In this document: piece after piece, positions 25,369 through 35,015 of the stretch
How the letters are laid out: each line of letters opens with the position of its first letter
Numbering within the stretch: position 1 is the stretch's first letter
NCBI RefSeq assembly: GCF_945859825.1
Contig: NZ_CAMAPC010000019.1
Span: forward strand, 1-64,000
Reading direction: 5' to 3'
DNA: 64,000 nt
DNA from: Pseudoalteromonas holothuriae
GTDB taxonomy: Bacteria; Pseudomonadota; Gammaproteobacteria; Enterobacterales; Alteromonadaceae
Made by a program: the position numbers and the translations under genes
The notes under the pieces: generated by a model
Seen by the model: only the letters and a program-made list of their open reading frames with translations
Told to the model about the DNA's origin: nothing
Database searches by the model: none

Positions 25369-25629
25369 TTATAGAGCTTTGATTTTAGCAGCTATACGGC
25401 TCTTATGGCGAGCAGCTTTGTTTTTGTGAATAAGACCTTTAGTTGCGTAACGGTCTAAAATTGGTGTTGCAACAGCAAATGCTTGAGTTGCAGCTTCTTT
25501 GTCACCAGCTTCAATTGCAGCGATTACTTTTTTGAAGTAAGTACGCATCATTGAACGACGGCTTGCGTTGTGCTGGCGGCGTTTTTCGCTAGTAATAGCG
25601 CGTTTTTTTGCAGACTTGATGTTAGCCAA
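25369..25629 (-). CDS. rpsT: 30S ribosomal protein S20
   Basis: The 86-residue, very basic protein starts MANIKSAKKRAITSEKRRQHN and is collinear with E. coli S20 (87 residues). It binds 16S rRNA early in assembly of the small subunit. An AGGAG site precedes the ATG. A good sigma-70 promoter lies about 50-75 bp upstream, and a shared terminator follows. The divergent neighbour is murJ, as in many gammaproteobacteria. Confidence 0.98.
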   Translation of the reverse strand: MANIKSAKKRAITSEKRRQHNASRRSMMRTYFKKVIAAIEAGDKEAATQAFAVATPILDRYATKGLIHKNKAARHKSRIAAKIKAL

Positions 25630-26009
25630 GGTTTGCTCCTAACAATCTTAAAATAAGCTTAATTTAAAGGCCGAGGAATATGCCCGTTTTAATCGCAAAA
25701 GTCAATATAATTTGACAGCTGCGGCCTTTGTTTCTTCGTCATCGGTTGTCTGTTCACACTAAAACATCAACAATTTGTTTGCAGTATTCAGTGATCTCAG
25801 ACATTTGAATCACATCAAAACCAAAGAAATTCCCCGGCTGTTGCGATTAATGGCGCGTATTGTAACAAACCTTGCATCGTTCACATAGCATTAGGGAAAG
25901 AATTTTTATTTTCTTTACTTAAATTACGCAAAATGAACTGCCGATTCGGGTTTATCCTATGGCATAATCGGCGAATTTACAGCACATTTAATTATTTTAG
26001 GGGAAAAGG
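25630..26009. other. Divergent intergenic region between rpsT and murJ
   Basis: These 380 bp contain the rpsT promoter and presumably that of murJ. No gene or RNA is evident. Confidence 0.5.
25677..25705 (-). promoter_or_regulatory. Sigma-70 promoter of rpsT
   Basis: On the minus strand, TTGACT and CATATT are separated by 17 bp, and the start would lie about 40 nt before the rpsT ATG. Confidence 0.65.
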
Positions 26010-27587
26010 GTGACTAAAGGGTTGTTCAAGTCGGGCATGATTGTGAGTGCGATGACCATGATATCACGTGTAATGGGGCTTGTACGTGATGCGGTGGTTG
26101 CAAATTTGCTCGGTGCGGGTCTTGCAGCAGATGTGTTTTTATTCGCAAATCGTATTCCAAACTTTTTACGCCGTTTATTTGCCGAAGGTGCATTTGCACA
26201 AGCGTTTGTGCCTGTGTTATCTGAAATAAAAGAAAAACATGGAGATGATGCGGTTCGTATATTTGTTGCTCAGGCAGCGGGTACGTTGGGAACAATTTTA
26301 CTTTGTATTACGTTATTAGGTGTTGTTGGGTCACCTGTTATTGCTGCTTTATTTGGCGCTGGTTGGTTTATTGATTGGTGGCAAGGCGGTGAAAGTGCCG
26401 AAAAGTTTATCTTGGCAAGCGGGCTACTAAAATTTACATTTCCTTATTTATTTTTTATTAGTTTAGTGGCGCTCAGTGGCGCAGTATTAAATGTTTATAA
26501 CCGTTTTGCGGTTGCTGCTTTTACGCCTGTTCTTTTAAATATATCTATTATTTGCTGTGCTTTATTGCTTCATGATGTTTTTACTGTGAGTGCGTATGCA
26601 CTGGCAATTGGCGTTTTTGTAGGGGGAGTTGCGCAGCTTGCATTTCAAGTTCCTTTTTTGTACCGGTTAGGCATGCTTAAAAAGCCTAAATTTGCTTGGC
26701 ATGCCAAAGAAGTGACTAAGGTACGCCGATTAATGCTGCCAGCCATGTTTGGTGTATCTATAAGTCAGATTAATCTGTTGTTAGATACTTTAATTGCTAC
26801 ATCTTTAGGTACTAGTGCAATAGCGTGGCTGTATTATTCAGACAGACTTATTGAGTTTCCGCTAGGCTTATTCGGAATTGGCATTGCTACGGTTATTTTA
26901 CCCGCTTTATCAAAATTACATGCGGGAGATAAACTTGAAGATTTTCAAAATACACTAGATTGGGGAGTGCGTTTTGTACTTTTCCTCGGCTTTCCTGCCA
27001 TGTTGGGGCTTGTAGTGATCAGCCCATTAATTATCTCCGTGTTATTTAATCACGGTGCATTTGCTGCGTCTGAAGTGAATCATGTTGAAGCTGTAAGTTA
27101 TGGTGTTGCTGCATATGCAGTGGGGTTGGTAAGCTTTATGCTGATCAAAGTGTTGGCTCCAGGCTTTTATGCGCGTCAAGATACTAAAACGCCAGTTCGA
27201 ATTGGTATTGTCACGCTTGTGCTAAATATGGTGTTCAACCTAATGTTAGCCCCTTTTATAGGTTATTTGGGGCTGGCGCTTGCCACTTCTTTGTCAGCGA
27301 GTTGCAACGCATATCTATTATATCGCCAACTAAACAAGGAGCGAGTATATCGCGTATCTAGTTTTACCTGGTTATTTGCGCTGAAGAGTATTTTTGCTGC
27401 CATTGTTATGTCTATCAGTGTTTACTTTGTGGTTTTACAATATGATTGGCAGTCTTGGGCGTTCATTCAGCAGGTTGGGTTACTCAGTGGTTTATTAGTT
27501 CAAGCTGCGATGGTGTATTTTGGCGCGATGCTGTTAATGGGGGTAAGATTGTCAACCATTAAAGAGCTAAAGGGCTACACATCTTGA
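26010..27587 (+). CDS. murJ: Lipid II flippase MurJ (MviN)
   Basis: The 525-residue membrane protein has about 14 membrane segments. It shows the conserved MurJ N-terminus (ISRVMGLVRDAVVA) with ANRIPNFLRRLFAEGAFAQAFVPV, the amphipathic loop that lines the central cavity, and PLGLFGIGIATVILP. It moves the peptidoglycan precursor lipid II across the inner membrane. The start is GTG at 26010 with AGGGG upstream. It is the first of the murJ-ribF-ileS gene order conserved in gammaproteobacteria; a promoter between it and ribF suggests partly separate transcription. Confidence 0.97.
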   Translation: MTKGLFKSGMIVSAMTMISRVMGLVRDAVVANLLGAGLAADVFLFANRIPNFLRRLFAEGAFAQAFVPVLSEIKEKHGDDAVRIFVAQAAGTLGTILLCITLLGVVGSPVIAALFGAGWFIDWWQGGESAEKFILASGLLKFTFPYLFFISLVALSGAVLNVYNRFAVAAFTPVLLNISIICCALLLHDVFTVSAYALAIGVFVGGVAQLAFQVPFLYRLGMLKKPKFAWHAKEVTKVRRLMLPAMFGVSISQINLLLDTLIATSLGTSAIAWLYYSDRLIEFPLGLFGIGIATVILPALSKLHAGDKLEDFQNTLDWGVRFVLFLGFPAMLGLVVISPLIISVLFNHGAFAASEVNHVEAVSYGVAAYAVGLVSFMLIKVLAPGFYARQDTKTPVRIGIVTLVLNMVFNLMLAPFIGYLGLALATSLSASCNAYLLYRQLNKERVYRVSSFTWLFALKSIFAAIVMSISVYFVVLQYDWQSWAFIQQVGLLSGLLVQAAMVYFGAMLLMGVRLSTIKELKGYTS

Positions 27588-27589
27588 TG

Positions 27590-27618
27590 TTCGCATTTTT
27601 GAGGAACTTGGGTATAAT
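27590..27618 (+). promoter_or_regulatory. Sigma-70 promoter of the ribF-ileS-lspA-fkpB-ispH operon
   Basis: A perfect TATAAT (27613-27618) follows TTCGCA (27590-27595) after 17 bp. It lies about 42 bp upstream of the ribF ATG. Confidence 0.5.
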
Positions 27619-27659
27619 CGCTCACTTTCCAACTATTGCACAAATAAGGCATTAACACT

Positions 27660-28586
27660 ATGCAACTGATCAGGGGTATACATAATATTCGGGCGCATCA
27701 TTTTGGTTGCGTGTTGACTATTGGTAACTTTGATGGGGTGCATTTAGGGCATGTTGAGGTGCTAAAAGGGCTAAAGCAAGACGCACAAAAATATGGTTTG
27801 CCAAGTACGGTTATGTTGTTTGAGCCTCAACCACAAGAATTTTTTACCAAAGCACACGCGCCGGCTAGGTTAACGCGCCTTAGAGATAAACTGTCACTGC
27901 TCGCTAAGTTAGGCATAGAGCGTGTGATTTGTGTGAGCTTTAATGCTAAATTTGCAAGTCAAGAAGCCGAAGCGTTTATTAAGCAAGTGCTGGTAGCTAA
28001 ACTCGGTGTGAAAGCGCTGACTGTAGGTGATGACTTTCGCTTTGGCCGAGCAAGAGCGGGTGATTTTTCGATGCTAAAACGCTTGGGTGAAGTACACAAT
28101 ATGAATGTGAAAAGTACTGCTAGCTTTCGGCGAAACGATCATAGAGTTAGTAGTACTTTGATTAGAGAAGCGCTTGCTGAAGGCTGGCTGGATAAAGCAC
28201 ACCACATGTTGGGTCATACGTATACTATCTCTGGACGAGTGATACATGGTTGGAAAAAAGGCCGAGAGTTAGGCTTTCGCACAGCTAATATAGCCTTAAA
28301 AAGGCAGGTTAACCCAGTGCGTGGCGTATTTGCAGTCATAGCAACGGTCGCTGGGAAACGATATGAAGGAGTTGCCAATATAGGCAACAAGCCAACTTTA
28401 AATGGCACCAAGGCACTGTTAGAAGTGCATTTATTTAATTTTAATCAAGATGTCTACGGACATTTTATGCAAGTGGAGCTAATTGAAAAGCTTCGCAATG
28501 AACAAAAATTCGATACATTGGAACAATTAACAGCGCAAATCGCACTTGATGTTGCAGCTGCCAAACAATGTTTTAATTTTAAGTAG
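27660..28586 (+). CDS. ribF: Bifunctional riboflavin kinase / FAD synthetase
   Basis: The 308-residue enzyme has an N-terminal FMN adenylyltransferase domain with GNFDGVHLGH (22-31) and STLIREAL. The C-terminal riboflavin kinase domain has GRELGFRTAN and GVFAV. It converts riboflavin to FMN and then FAD in the cytoplasm. Length matches E. coli RibF (313). It is followed by ileS after 21 bp and is the first gene of a tightly packed operon. No FMN riboswitch is seen upstream. Confidence 0.97.
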   Translation: MQLIRGIHNIRAHHFGCVLTIGNFDGVHLGHVEVLKGLKQDAQKYGLPSTVMLFEPQPQEFFTKAHAPARLTRLRDKLSLLAKLGIERVICVSFNAKFASQEAEAFIKQVLVAKLGVKALTVGDDFRFGRARAGDFSMLKRLGEVHNMNVKSTASFRRNDHRVSSTLIREALAEGWLDKAHHMLGHTYTISGRVIHGWKKGRELGFRTANIALKRQVNPVRGVFAVIATVAGKRYEGVANIGNKPTLNGTKALLEVHLFNFNQDVYGHFMQVELIEKLRNEQKFDTLEQLTAQIALDVAAAKQCFNFK

Positions 28587-28607
28587 CCGATACGGAAACT
28601 AGGATAA

Positions 28608-31433
28608 ATGAGCGACTACAAACATACTTTAAATCTACCGGAAACTGAGTTTCCAATGCGCGGAAACTTGGCGCAACGCGAGCCAAAAATGCTTAAAGCT
28701 TGGTACGAGCAAGATCTATATGGTCAAATTCGTAACGCGAAAAAAGGTAAGAAGCCATTTATTTTGCACGATGGCCCTCCATACGCAAATGGTGATATTC
28801 ACCTTGGTCACTCTGTAAATAAAATCCTAAAAGACATTATTATTAAATCAAAGACTTTGTCTGATTTTGATGCACCTTATGTGCCGGGTTGGGACTGTCA
28901 TGGCCTGCCTATCGAGTTACAAGTAGAGAAAAAAGTTGGCAAACCTGGACAGAAAGTTTCAGCAGCAGAGTTTCGTGAAAAGTGTCGAGCGTATGCAGCA
29001 AAGCAGGTTGAAGGGCAAAAAGCAGACTTTAAACGCCTTGGCGTGTTTGGTGATTGGGATAAACCTTACTTAACAATGAACTTTGATTTTGAAGCCAATG
29101 CTATTCGTGTATTGGGCCGCATTATTGATAAAGGTCATTTACATAAAGGTGCAAAGCCTGTGCACTGGTGTACTGATTGTGGTTCAGCCTTGGCTGAAGC
29201 CGAAGTTGAATATCAAGATAAACAATCACCAGCGATTGATGTGCGTTTTGATTTTGTTGACCAAATCGCGGTTGTTAATGCATTTGAGCTTGCACAAGGT
29301 CATGAAGGTACGGGTACAGTAAGCACTGTTATATGGACTACCACACCTTGGACGCTTCCTGCAAACCGAGCTGTGGCCGTAAATGAGCGACTTGAGTACG
29401 CGCTAGTCCAAGTAGAAGACGAAGGCAAAGAGCAGCGTATTATCCTGGGTTCTGAGTTAGTTAAAGATGCTATTGACCGTTTTGGCTTTAAGCACTTTCA
29501 CGTACTTGGTTACGTAAAAGGTCACGCGCTTGAAAATTTACGTGTCGCGCACCCATTTTTAGAAATTGATGTGCCTGTGATTTTAGGTGAGCACGTAACT
29601 ACAGATTCGGGTACGGGTATTGTTCACACAGCGCCTGGTCATGGTCCGGAGGATTTTTCGGCAGGTCTTGCATATGGTTTAGAGGTTGCTAATCCAGTTG
29701 GGGCTAACGGTGTATTTTTACCAGATACGCCTATTTTTGCGGGACAACACGTGTTTAAAGCGAATGCGAGTATTGTTGACCACTTAGTCGAAAATGGCAC
29801 TTTGATGCATCATCATGCGCTTTTACATAGTTACCCACATTGTTGGCGACATAAAACGCCTATCATTTTCCGGGCTACACCGCAGTGGTTTGTGAGCATG
29901 GACCAAGCTAATTTACGCCAAGATTCATTAAGCGAAATTGCGAATACGCAATGGCTTCCTGAGTGGGGTGAAAATCGTATTGCGAATATGGTAGAAGGGC
30001 GCCCTGATTGGTGTATATCTCGTCAGCGCACTTGGGGTGTACCTATTGCATTATTTGTTGATAAAGACACCGGTGCCTTGCACCCTAACACTCAAGAGTT
30101 GATTGAACAAGCGGCTAAATTAGTTGAAGAAAAAGGCATTCAAGCTTGGTATGACTTAGACCCTGAAACGTTGCTTGGTGATGATGCTCAGCAGTTTGTT
30201 AAAGTACAAGATACATTAGACGTGTGGTTTGACTCCGGCGTAACTCATTCGTGCGTTGTTGATGCTCGTGAAGAGTTAACGGGGCCAGCTGATTTATACC
30301 TTGAAGGATCAGATCAACACCGTGGCTGGTTTATGTCATCAATGATGACGTCAGTGGCAATAAATGGCCATGCCCCTTATCGTCAAGTTTTAACACATGG
30401 CTTCACTGTTGACGAAAACGGCCGCAAGATGTCTAAATCATTAGGCAATGTGATCTCGCCGCAGAATATAATGAATAAGCTCGGCGCGGATATCTTACGT
30501 TTATGGGTTGCATCAACAGATTACACTGCTGAAATGACGGTATCGGATGAAATCTTTAAACGCTCAGCTGATCGTTACCGCCGTATTCGTAACACCAGTC
30601 GTTATTTATTAGCCAATTTAAGTGGTTTTAATCCAGCAACAGACTTAGTTGCAGTGCAAGAAATGGTTGAGTTAGATCGTTGGATTGTGGCACGCGCGGC
30701 AGAACTGCAAAAAGAAATTGTCAGCGCTTATGACAACTATCAAATGTTAGTTGTAACACAGAAGCTTATGAACTTCTGTACAGGCGAGCTTGGGTCATTC
30801 TACCTTGATGTGATTAAAGACCGCCAATATACGGCGAAAAGTGACAGTCATGCGAGACGTTCATGCCAGTCAGCGCTGTATCATATTGCTGAAGCGATGA
30901 CGCGTTGGATGGCTCCTATCATGAGTTTTACGGCTCAAGAAATTTGGGAAGCACTACCAGGTGAGCGAGGCCAATTCGTCTTTACCGATGTTTGGTATGC
31001 AGGTCTTGAAAATGTAACAGAAGGCCAATTGAGCAATGATTATTGGCAAAATCTACTTGCAGTGCGTGATGAAGTAAACCGAGTGCTTGAAAGTGCACGT
31101 AAAGAAGAGCTAATAGGTGCAACCTTACAAGCTGAAGTAACACTTTATACGGGTGATGATCTAGCTGATTCGTTAAAGCGTATTGGCGATGAGCTTCGGT
31201 TTGTATTATTAACCTCAAAAGCTAAAGTTGAAGTGGTGAATACCAAACCTGAAGGTGCCATTGCAACTGAAATTGATGGTTTGTACATTGCACTAAGCGC
31301 GACTCAATCCGCTAAATGTGAGCGTTGTTGGCACTACTGTGACGATGTAGGCTCACATGATGGACATGAAGAGCTATGTGGTCGTTGTGTGAGCAACGTA
31401 GAAGGTGAAGGCGAACAGCGTCAATTTGCATAG
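28608..31433 (+). CDS. ileS: Isoleucyl-tRNA synthetase
   Basis: The 941-residue class I synthetase has HLGH at 65-68 and KMSKS at 607-611. A CP1 editing insert (TTTPWTLPANRAVA, GTGIVHTAPGHGPEDF) clears mischarged valine. A C-terminal zinc-binding region (CERCWHYC with CGRC) is also present. Length and architecture equal those of E. coli IleS (938 residues). It lies between ribF and lspA, the usual gammaproteobacterial order, and lspA begins 9 bp after its stop. Confidence 0.98.
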   Translation: MSDYKHTLNLPETEFPMRGNLAQREPKMLKAWYEQDLYGQIRNAKKGKKPFILHDGPPYANGDIHLGHSVNKILKDIIIKSKTLSDFDAPYVPGWDCHGLPIELQVEKKVGKPGQKVSAAEFREKCRAYAAKQVEGQKADFKRLGVFGDWDKPYLTMNFDFEANAIRVLGRIIDKGHLHKGAKPVHWCTDCGSALAEAEVEYQDKQSPAIDVRFDFVDQIAVVNAFELAQGHEGTGTVSTVIWTTTPWTLPANRAVAVNERLEYALVQVEDEGKEQRIILGSELVKDAIDRFGFKHFHVLGYVKGHALENLRVAHPFLEIDVPVILGEHVTTDSGTGIVHTAPGHGPEDFSAGLAYGLEVANPVGANGVFLPDTPIFAGQHVFKANASIVDHLVENGTLMHHHALLHSYPHCWRHKTPIIFRATPQWFVSMDQANLRQDSLSEIANTQWLPEWGENRIANMVEGRPDWCISRQRTWGVPIALFVDKDTGALHPNTQELIEQAAKLVEEKGIQAWYDLDPETLLGDDAQQFVKVQDTLDVWFDSGVTHSCVVDAREELTGPADLYLEGSDQHRGWFMSSMMTSVAINGHAPYRQVLTHGFTVDENGRKMSKSLGNVISPQNIMNKLGADILRLWVASTDYTAEMTVSDEIFKRSADRYRRIRNTSRYLLANLSGFNPATDLVAVQEMVELDRWIVARAAELQKEIVSAYDNYQMLVVTQKLMNFCTGELGSFYLDVIKDRQYTAKSDSHARRSCQSALYHIAEAMTRWMAPIMSFTAQEIWEALPGERGQFVFTDVWYAGLENVTEGQLSNDYWQNLLAVRDEVNRVLESARKEELIGATLQAEVTLYTGDDLADSLKRIGDELRFVLLTSKAKVEVVNTKPEGAIATEIDGLYIALSATQSAKCERCWHYCDDVGSHDGHEELCGRCVSNVEGEGEQRQFA

Positions 31434-31442
31434 GAGCAATAC

Positions 31443-31943
31443 GTGACTAACACAACTCAAAAAAGTGGTTTAGTCTGGTTATGGCTGAGTCTACTGCTTT
31501 TTGCAGTAGACTACGTAACCAAAGCCGTGGTAGTTGCAAATATGGAACTCTATGAATCAATAGAGTTATTACCATTTTTTAATTTTACTTATATGCATAA
31601 CTACGGCGCCGCTTTTAGTTTTTTAAGTGAAGCGGGCGGATGGCAGCGTTGGTTTTTAAGTGTTATCGCAATTGCTATCAGTGCACTTTTACTGTATTGG
31701 TTGAAAAAATTATCGGCGAGCAGCTGGGTACTATGCGGCGCATACTCGATGGTACTTGCTGGCGCCATCGGTAATCTTGTAGATAGATTAATACATGGTT
31801 ATGTGATCGACTTTTTACATTTCTACTATAAAAATTGGCACTACCCTGCGTTTAACGTGGCTGATATGGCGATTGTTTGTGGCGCTGGGTTATTGATCTT
31901 TGATGCCTTTAAAGGTGATAAAGCGCAGGAGAGAAAAGCATGA
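31443..31943 (+). CDS. lspA: Lipoprotein signal peptidase (signal peptidase II)
   Basis: The 166-residue aspartic protease has four membrane segments and the catalytic aspartates D114 (GNLVDR) and D141 (FNVADM), at the same positions as in E. coli LspA. It removes the signal peptide of prolipoproteins in the inner membrane. Translation starts at GTG (31443) with a GGAG site upstream. Its stop overlaps the fkpB start by 4 bp (ATGA), indicating translational coupling. Confidence 0.97.
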   Translation: MTNTTQKSGLVWLWLSLLLFAVDYVTKAVVVANMELYESIELLPFFNFTYMHNYGAAFSFLSEAGGWQRWFLSVIAIAISALLLYWLKKLSASSWVLCGAYSMVLAGAIGNLVDRLIHGYVIDFLHFYYKNWHYPAFNVADMAIVCGAGLLIFDAFKGDKAQERKA

Positions 31944-32380
31944 GTGAGCAAGTGATTGGCCCAAAATCTGAAGTAGTGTTTCACTTTTCAATTAAGCTTG
32001 AAGATGGCTCTGCGGCTGATTCAACCAAAGTACATAACAAACCGGCCAAGTTGTTTATGGGGGATGGTAGCCTTACTGATAACTTTGAAAAGTGTTTGCT
32101 CGGTTTAAAAACTGGGCAAAGTAAGTCGTTTGACTTACGGCCAGAAGATGCATTCGGTCAACCAAACCCTGATAATATTTATTATTTAGATCGCAGCAAG
32201 TTTGGCGCTGATACTCCTGCTAAAGTGGGGAGTATCATTGCATTTACTCAACCTGATGGTACTGAATTACCTGGATTAGTACGTGAAGTTGCTGGTGATT
32301 CAGTAACCGTTGATTTTAACCACCCTCTGGCTGGGCAACCAGTTACCTTTGAAGTTGATATTCTTGAGGTAAAAAACTAA
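31940..32380 (+). CDS. fkpB: FKBP-type peptidyl-prolyl isomerase SlpA/FkpB
   Basis: The 146-residue protein is a short FKBP domain with an inserted flap, as in SlpA/SlyD-type proteins (KLFMGDGSL, FEKCLLGLKTGQ, DAFGQPNPDNIYY). It acts as prolyl isomerase and chaperone in the cytoplasm. Its place between lspA and ispH is conserved in gammaproteobacteria. It overlaps lspA by 4 bp and ispH by 1 bp (TAATG). Confidence 0.95.
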   Translation: MSEQVIGPKSEVVFHFSIKLEDGSAADSTKVHNKPAKLFMGDGSLTDNFEKCLLGLKTGQSKSFDLRPEDAFGQPNPDNIYYLDRSKFGADTPAKVGSIIAFTQPDGTELPGLVREVAGDSVTVDFNHPLAGQPVTFEVDILEVKN

Positions 32381-33309
32381 TGGATATTTTGCTGGCAAAC
32401 CCTCGTGGCTTTTGCGCTGGTGTTGACCGTGCTATTAGCATTGTTGAGCGTGCGTTAGATATTTTTGAAAAGCCAATTTATGTGCGTCATGAAGTTGTTC
32501 ACAATAAATATGTTGTGGATGGTTTGCGCAAACGAGGGGCTGTGTTTGTTGAAGAGTTACATCAGGTACCAGATGAAAGCATCGTTATTTTTAGTGCGCA
32601 TGGGGTATCTCAACAAGTACGGCAAGAAGCAAAGCGCCGTGAGCTAAAGGTATTTGATGCAACTTGCCCTTTGGTCACTAAAGTGCATATGGAAGTAACT
32701 CGTGCCAGTCGTAAAGGCACTGAATGTGTGCTCATTGGTCACCACGGTCACCCAGAGGTTGAGGGGACAATGGGGCAATACAATAACCCAAATGGTGGTA
32801 TCTACTTAGTTGAAACACCAGATGATGTTGACAATTTACAAGTCAAAGATGCAGCGAATTTATTTTACTGTAGCCAAACCACTTTGTCGGTTGATGATAC
32901 AGCAGATGTTATTGATGCATTGCGCAACAAGTTTCCACAAATTCACGGGCCTCGTAAAGATGACATTTGTTATGCAACGCAAAACCGTCAAGATGCAGTG
33001 CGAGATTTATCAGATAAAGTTGATATTTTATTGGTCGTTGGGGCAAAAAATAGCTCTAACTCCAATCGACTAAGGGAACTTGCTGATAAGATGGGAACCC
33101 AAGCTTACCTTATTGATGATGCTGACAGTGTGGACGTTAATTGGTTTACAAACGTTAGGCGTGTTGGCGTAACGGCTGGCGCATCTGCGCCAGAAGTGTT
33201 AGTGCAGCAAGTCGTCACAAGATTGAAAGAGCTAGGAGGCAACATGGTTGTTGAAAACCCAGGTGAAGAAGAAAACGTGGTCTTCGCTGTTCCTATTGAA
33301 CTTAGATAG
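32380..33309 (+). CDS. ispH: 4-hydroxy-3-methylbut-2-enyl diphosphate reductase
   Basis: The 309-residue iron-sulfur enzyme has its three cluster cysteines at C12 (RGFCAGV), C96 (DATCPLV) and C196 (DDICYAT). It also has the HGVxQQ, GHxGHPEVEGT and GAKNSSNSNRL motifs. It makes IPP and DMAPP in the last step of the MEP isoprenoid pathway. It is the last gene of the ribF operon proper; a LytS-like kinase gene starts only 18 bp later, so read-through is likely. Confidence 0.98.
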   Translation: MDILLANPRGFCAGVDRAISIVERALDIFEKPIYVRHEVVHNKYVVDGLRKRGAVFVEELHQVPDESIVIFSAHGVSQQVRQEAKRRELKVFDATCPLVTKVHMEVTRASRKGTECVLIGHHGHPEVEGTMGQYNNPNGGIYLVETPDDVDNLQVKDAANLFYCSQTTLSVDDTADVIDALRNKFPQIHGPRKDDICYATQNRQDAVRDLSDKVDILLVVGAKNSSNSNRLRELADKMGTQAYLIDDADSVDVNWFTNVRRVGVTAGASAPEVLVQQVVTRLKELGGNMVVENPGEEENVVFAVPIELR

Positions 33310-33327
33310 TCTTTAGCAAACAGCTTT

Positions 33328-34353
33328 ATGGTTAAGTCGAACGATTTAACATCGCAGCTGCTACCTACCATTATTACCTCAAGAGGTGTGCTGGCTATGC
33401 TAGTCACCTCGCAGATACTTGCTTGTGTCTTGGCATTTTCACCAATGAGTTATGAAGATGTTTGGGTTCGCTTAGGCATGTTTAGTTTATTCATTCACTG
33501 TGTTAGTGCTGTCGGGTTTAGCTTACTATATTTTTTACAAGCTCAATTGAGTCGCTGTAATATGTTCAGCCAAGCAACCGTAATTATTATTATTTTTGAA
33601 TGTATAACGGCAACACTTAGTATCGCAGTGCCATTTTTAACTCCCATTGAGGGCCTTGAGGTTGATGGGTCATTTGTGTTGAAGAATATGACGATTTGCC
33701 TATTTGTATCGTTATTGTTCATTCACTCCATGAGTATTTTTTTAGATAAACTACAAACAGTTGAAGCTTTATCACAAGTAGAGCTAGAAGCATTGAGCGC
33801 ACGTATTAGGCCCCACTTTTTGTATAACAGCTTAAACACAATAGCAGAACTAACACACATAGATAAAAATCATGCAGAGCAAGCCGTTATAACGCTAGCA
33901 CAATTATGCAAAGCAACGATGTGTACTCAGCAATTAAGTTCTTTAAATGACGAGCTGCAATTAGCACGTCAATATGTTGAGTTAGAACGATGGCGATTTA
34001 GTGAACGCTTGTCAGTCAATTGGAGTATGCCGAGCAGTATTCCAAATGTGCAAATTCCTGTCTTAAGCGTACAGCCTTTGCTGGAAAATGCCGTAATCTA
34101 TGGGGTAGAAACTAACCCCGAATTGACACAAATAGACATTGAACTTACGCTTTATAAGCGACAGATAGAACTTAAGATCTGTAATAGTTACCACCACACT
34201 GATGTTCACTCACATCAAGGTCAGGGAATGGCGCAAAATAATATTCGTGCACGGTTAGCGTTGCACTTTGGTAATAAAGCAACTTTGCAAACGCAGCAAA
34301 CTCAGGATAAATATACAGCGCTACTTATTATTCCTATAGGTGAAAAGTCATGA
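33328..34353 (+). CDS. LytS-type (FimS/AlgZ-like) membrane histidine kinase
   Basis: The 341-residue protein has four membrane segments (about 20-38, 48-70, 84-103 and 120-138) and a His_kinase (PF06580) core with H163 in RIRPHFLYNSLN. An HATPase follows (PLLENAVIYGVE, GQGMAQNNIRARL). This short H-box and topology are those of LytS/FimS (AlgZ). It overlaps the response-regulator gene by 4 bp, so the two form a pair. In Pseudomonas the FimS/AlgR pair drives the fimU-pilVWXY1Y2E operon, and here the pil operon lies about 500 bp downstream. The orthology to FimS is inferred from this context. Confidence 0.85.
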   Translation: MVKSNDLTSQLLPTIITSRGVLAMLVTSQILACVLAFSPMSYEDVWVRLGMFSLFIHCVSAVGFSLLYFLQAQLSRCNMFSQATVIIIIFECITATLSIAVPFLTPIEGLEVDGSFVLKNMTICLFVSLLFIHSMSIFLDKLQTVEALSQVELEALSARIRPHFLYNSLNTIAELTHIDKNHAEQAVITLAQLCKATMCTQQLSSLNDELQLARQYVELERWRFSERLSVNWSMPSSIPNVQIPVLSVQPLLENAVIYGVETNPELTQIDIELTLYKRQIELKICNSYHHTDVHSHQGQGMAQNNIRARLALHFGNKATLQTQQTQDKYTALLIIPIGEKS

Positions 34354-35015
34354 AGTACATGGTTGTTGATGATGAACCGTTGGCGCGCCAACGCATTAAA
34401 AGGTTGATTGCTCCTTTGCATGATTATGAGTGTATTGCAGAGACAGGAAAACCTCAGGAAGTTTTGATGTTGGCTGAGCAGTTCCAACCGCAGTTGATTT
34501 TACTCGATATTAGTATGCCGGGTATGGATGGGTTAGAACTGGCAAAGTACCTAGCAGAACTGACGTTTGCACCCAAGGTTATCTTTATTAGCGCGCATCC
34601 AGAATATGCGTTAGATGCCTTTAAGGTTTTTGCCAATGGGTACTTGGTGAAACCAGTGGAGCAAAATGAACTCCATATACTACTTCAGCGTTTGTTTCCC
34701 GCAAAAATTAAATATACCATTGGCAATCAAACTCGGTGGGTTGAAGTCGCTGATATACTGGTTGCAAGAGCACAAGATAAATATACTCAGCTATTTTTAA
34801 AATCTGGGCAGGCTGTAATAGATATAAGTCTTAAGCAACTGCTCAGTCTCTACTCACTGCATTTCGTACAAGTGCATCGCAAAACGTTAGTAAAAAGTAG
34901 TGCAATGCAAGCCTTGATTCACAATAGCAAAGGTTACTTTGTGACGATTGACGGTTACCCCGATGAAATAGCAGTAAGTCGTCGTGCGGCTCAAGCGCTT
35001 AAGTTAAAAAACTAG
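34350..35015 (+). CDS. LytTR-domain response regulator, AlgR-like
   Basis: The 221-residue protein has an N-terminal receiver (D53, K104 region YLVKPVEQ). A C-terminal LytTR DNA-binding domain (about 120-218) includes the VHRKTLVK stretch usual in this family. It should bind direct repeats upstream of target promoters. Its start lies inside the kinase gene (ATGA overlap). The likely target is the neighbouring minor pilin operon, by analogy with AlgR in Pseudomonas; no binding site was identified. Confidence 0.88.
   Translation: MKYMVVDDEPLARQRIKRLIAPLHDYECIAETGKPQEVLMLAEQFQPQLILLDISMPGMDGLELAKYLAELTFAPKVIFISAHPEYALDAFKVFANGYLVKPVEQNELHILLQRLFPAKIKYTIGNQTRWVEVADILVARAQDKYTQLFLKSGQAVIDISLKQLLSLYSLHFVQVHRKTLVKSSAMQALIHNSKGYFVTIDGYPDEIAVSRRAAQALKLKN

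Noticed and set aside
27600..27660. FMN riboswitch before ribF
   Set aside because: The gap between murJ and ribF is only 72 bp and lacks the conserved RFN-element segments.
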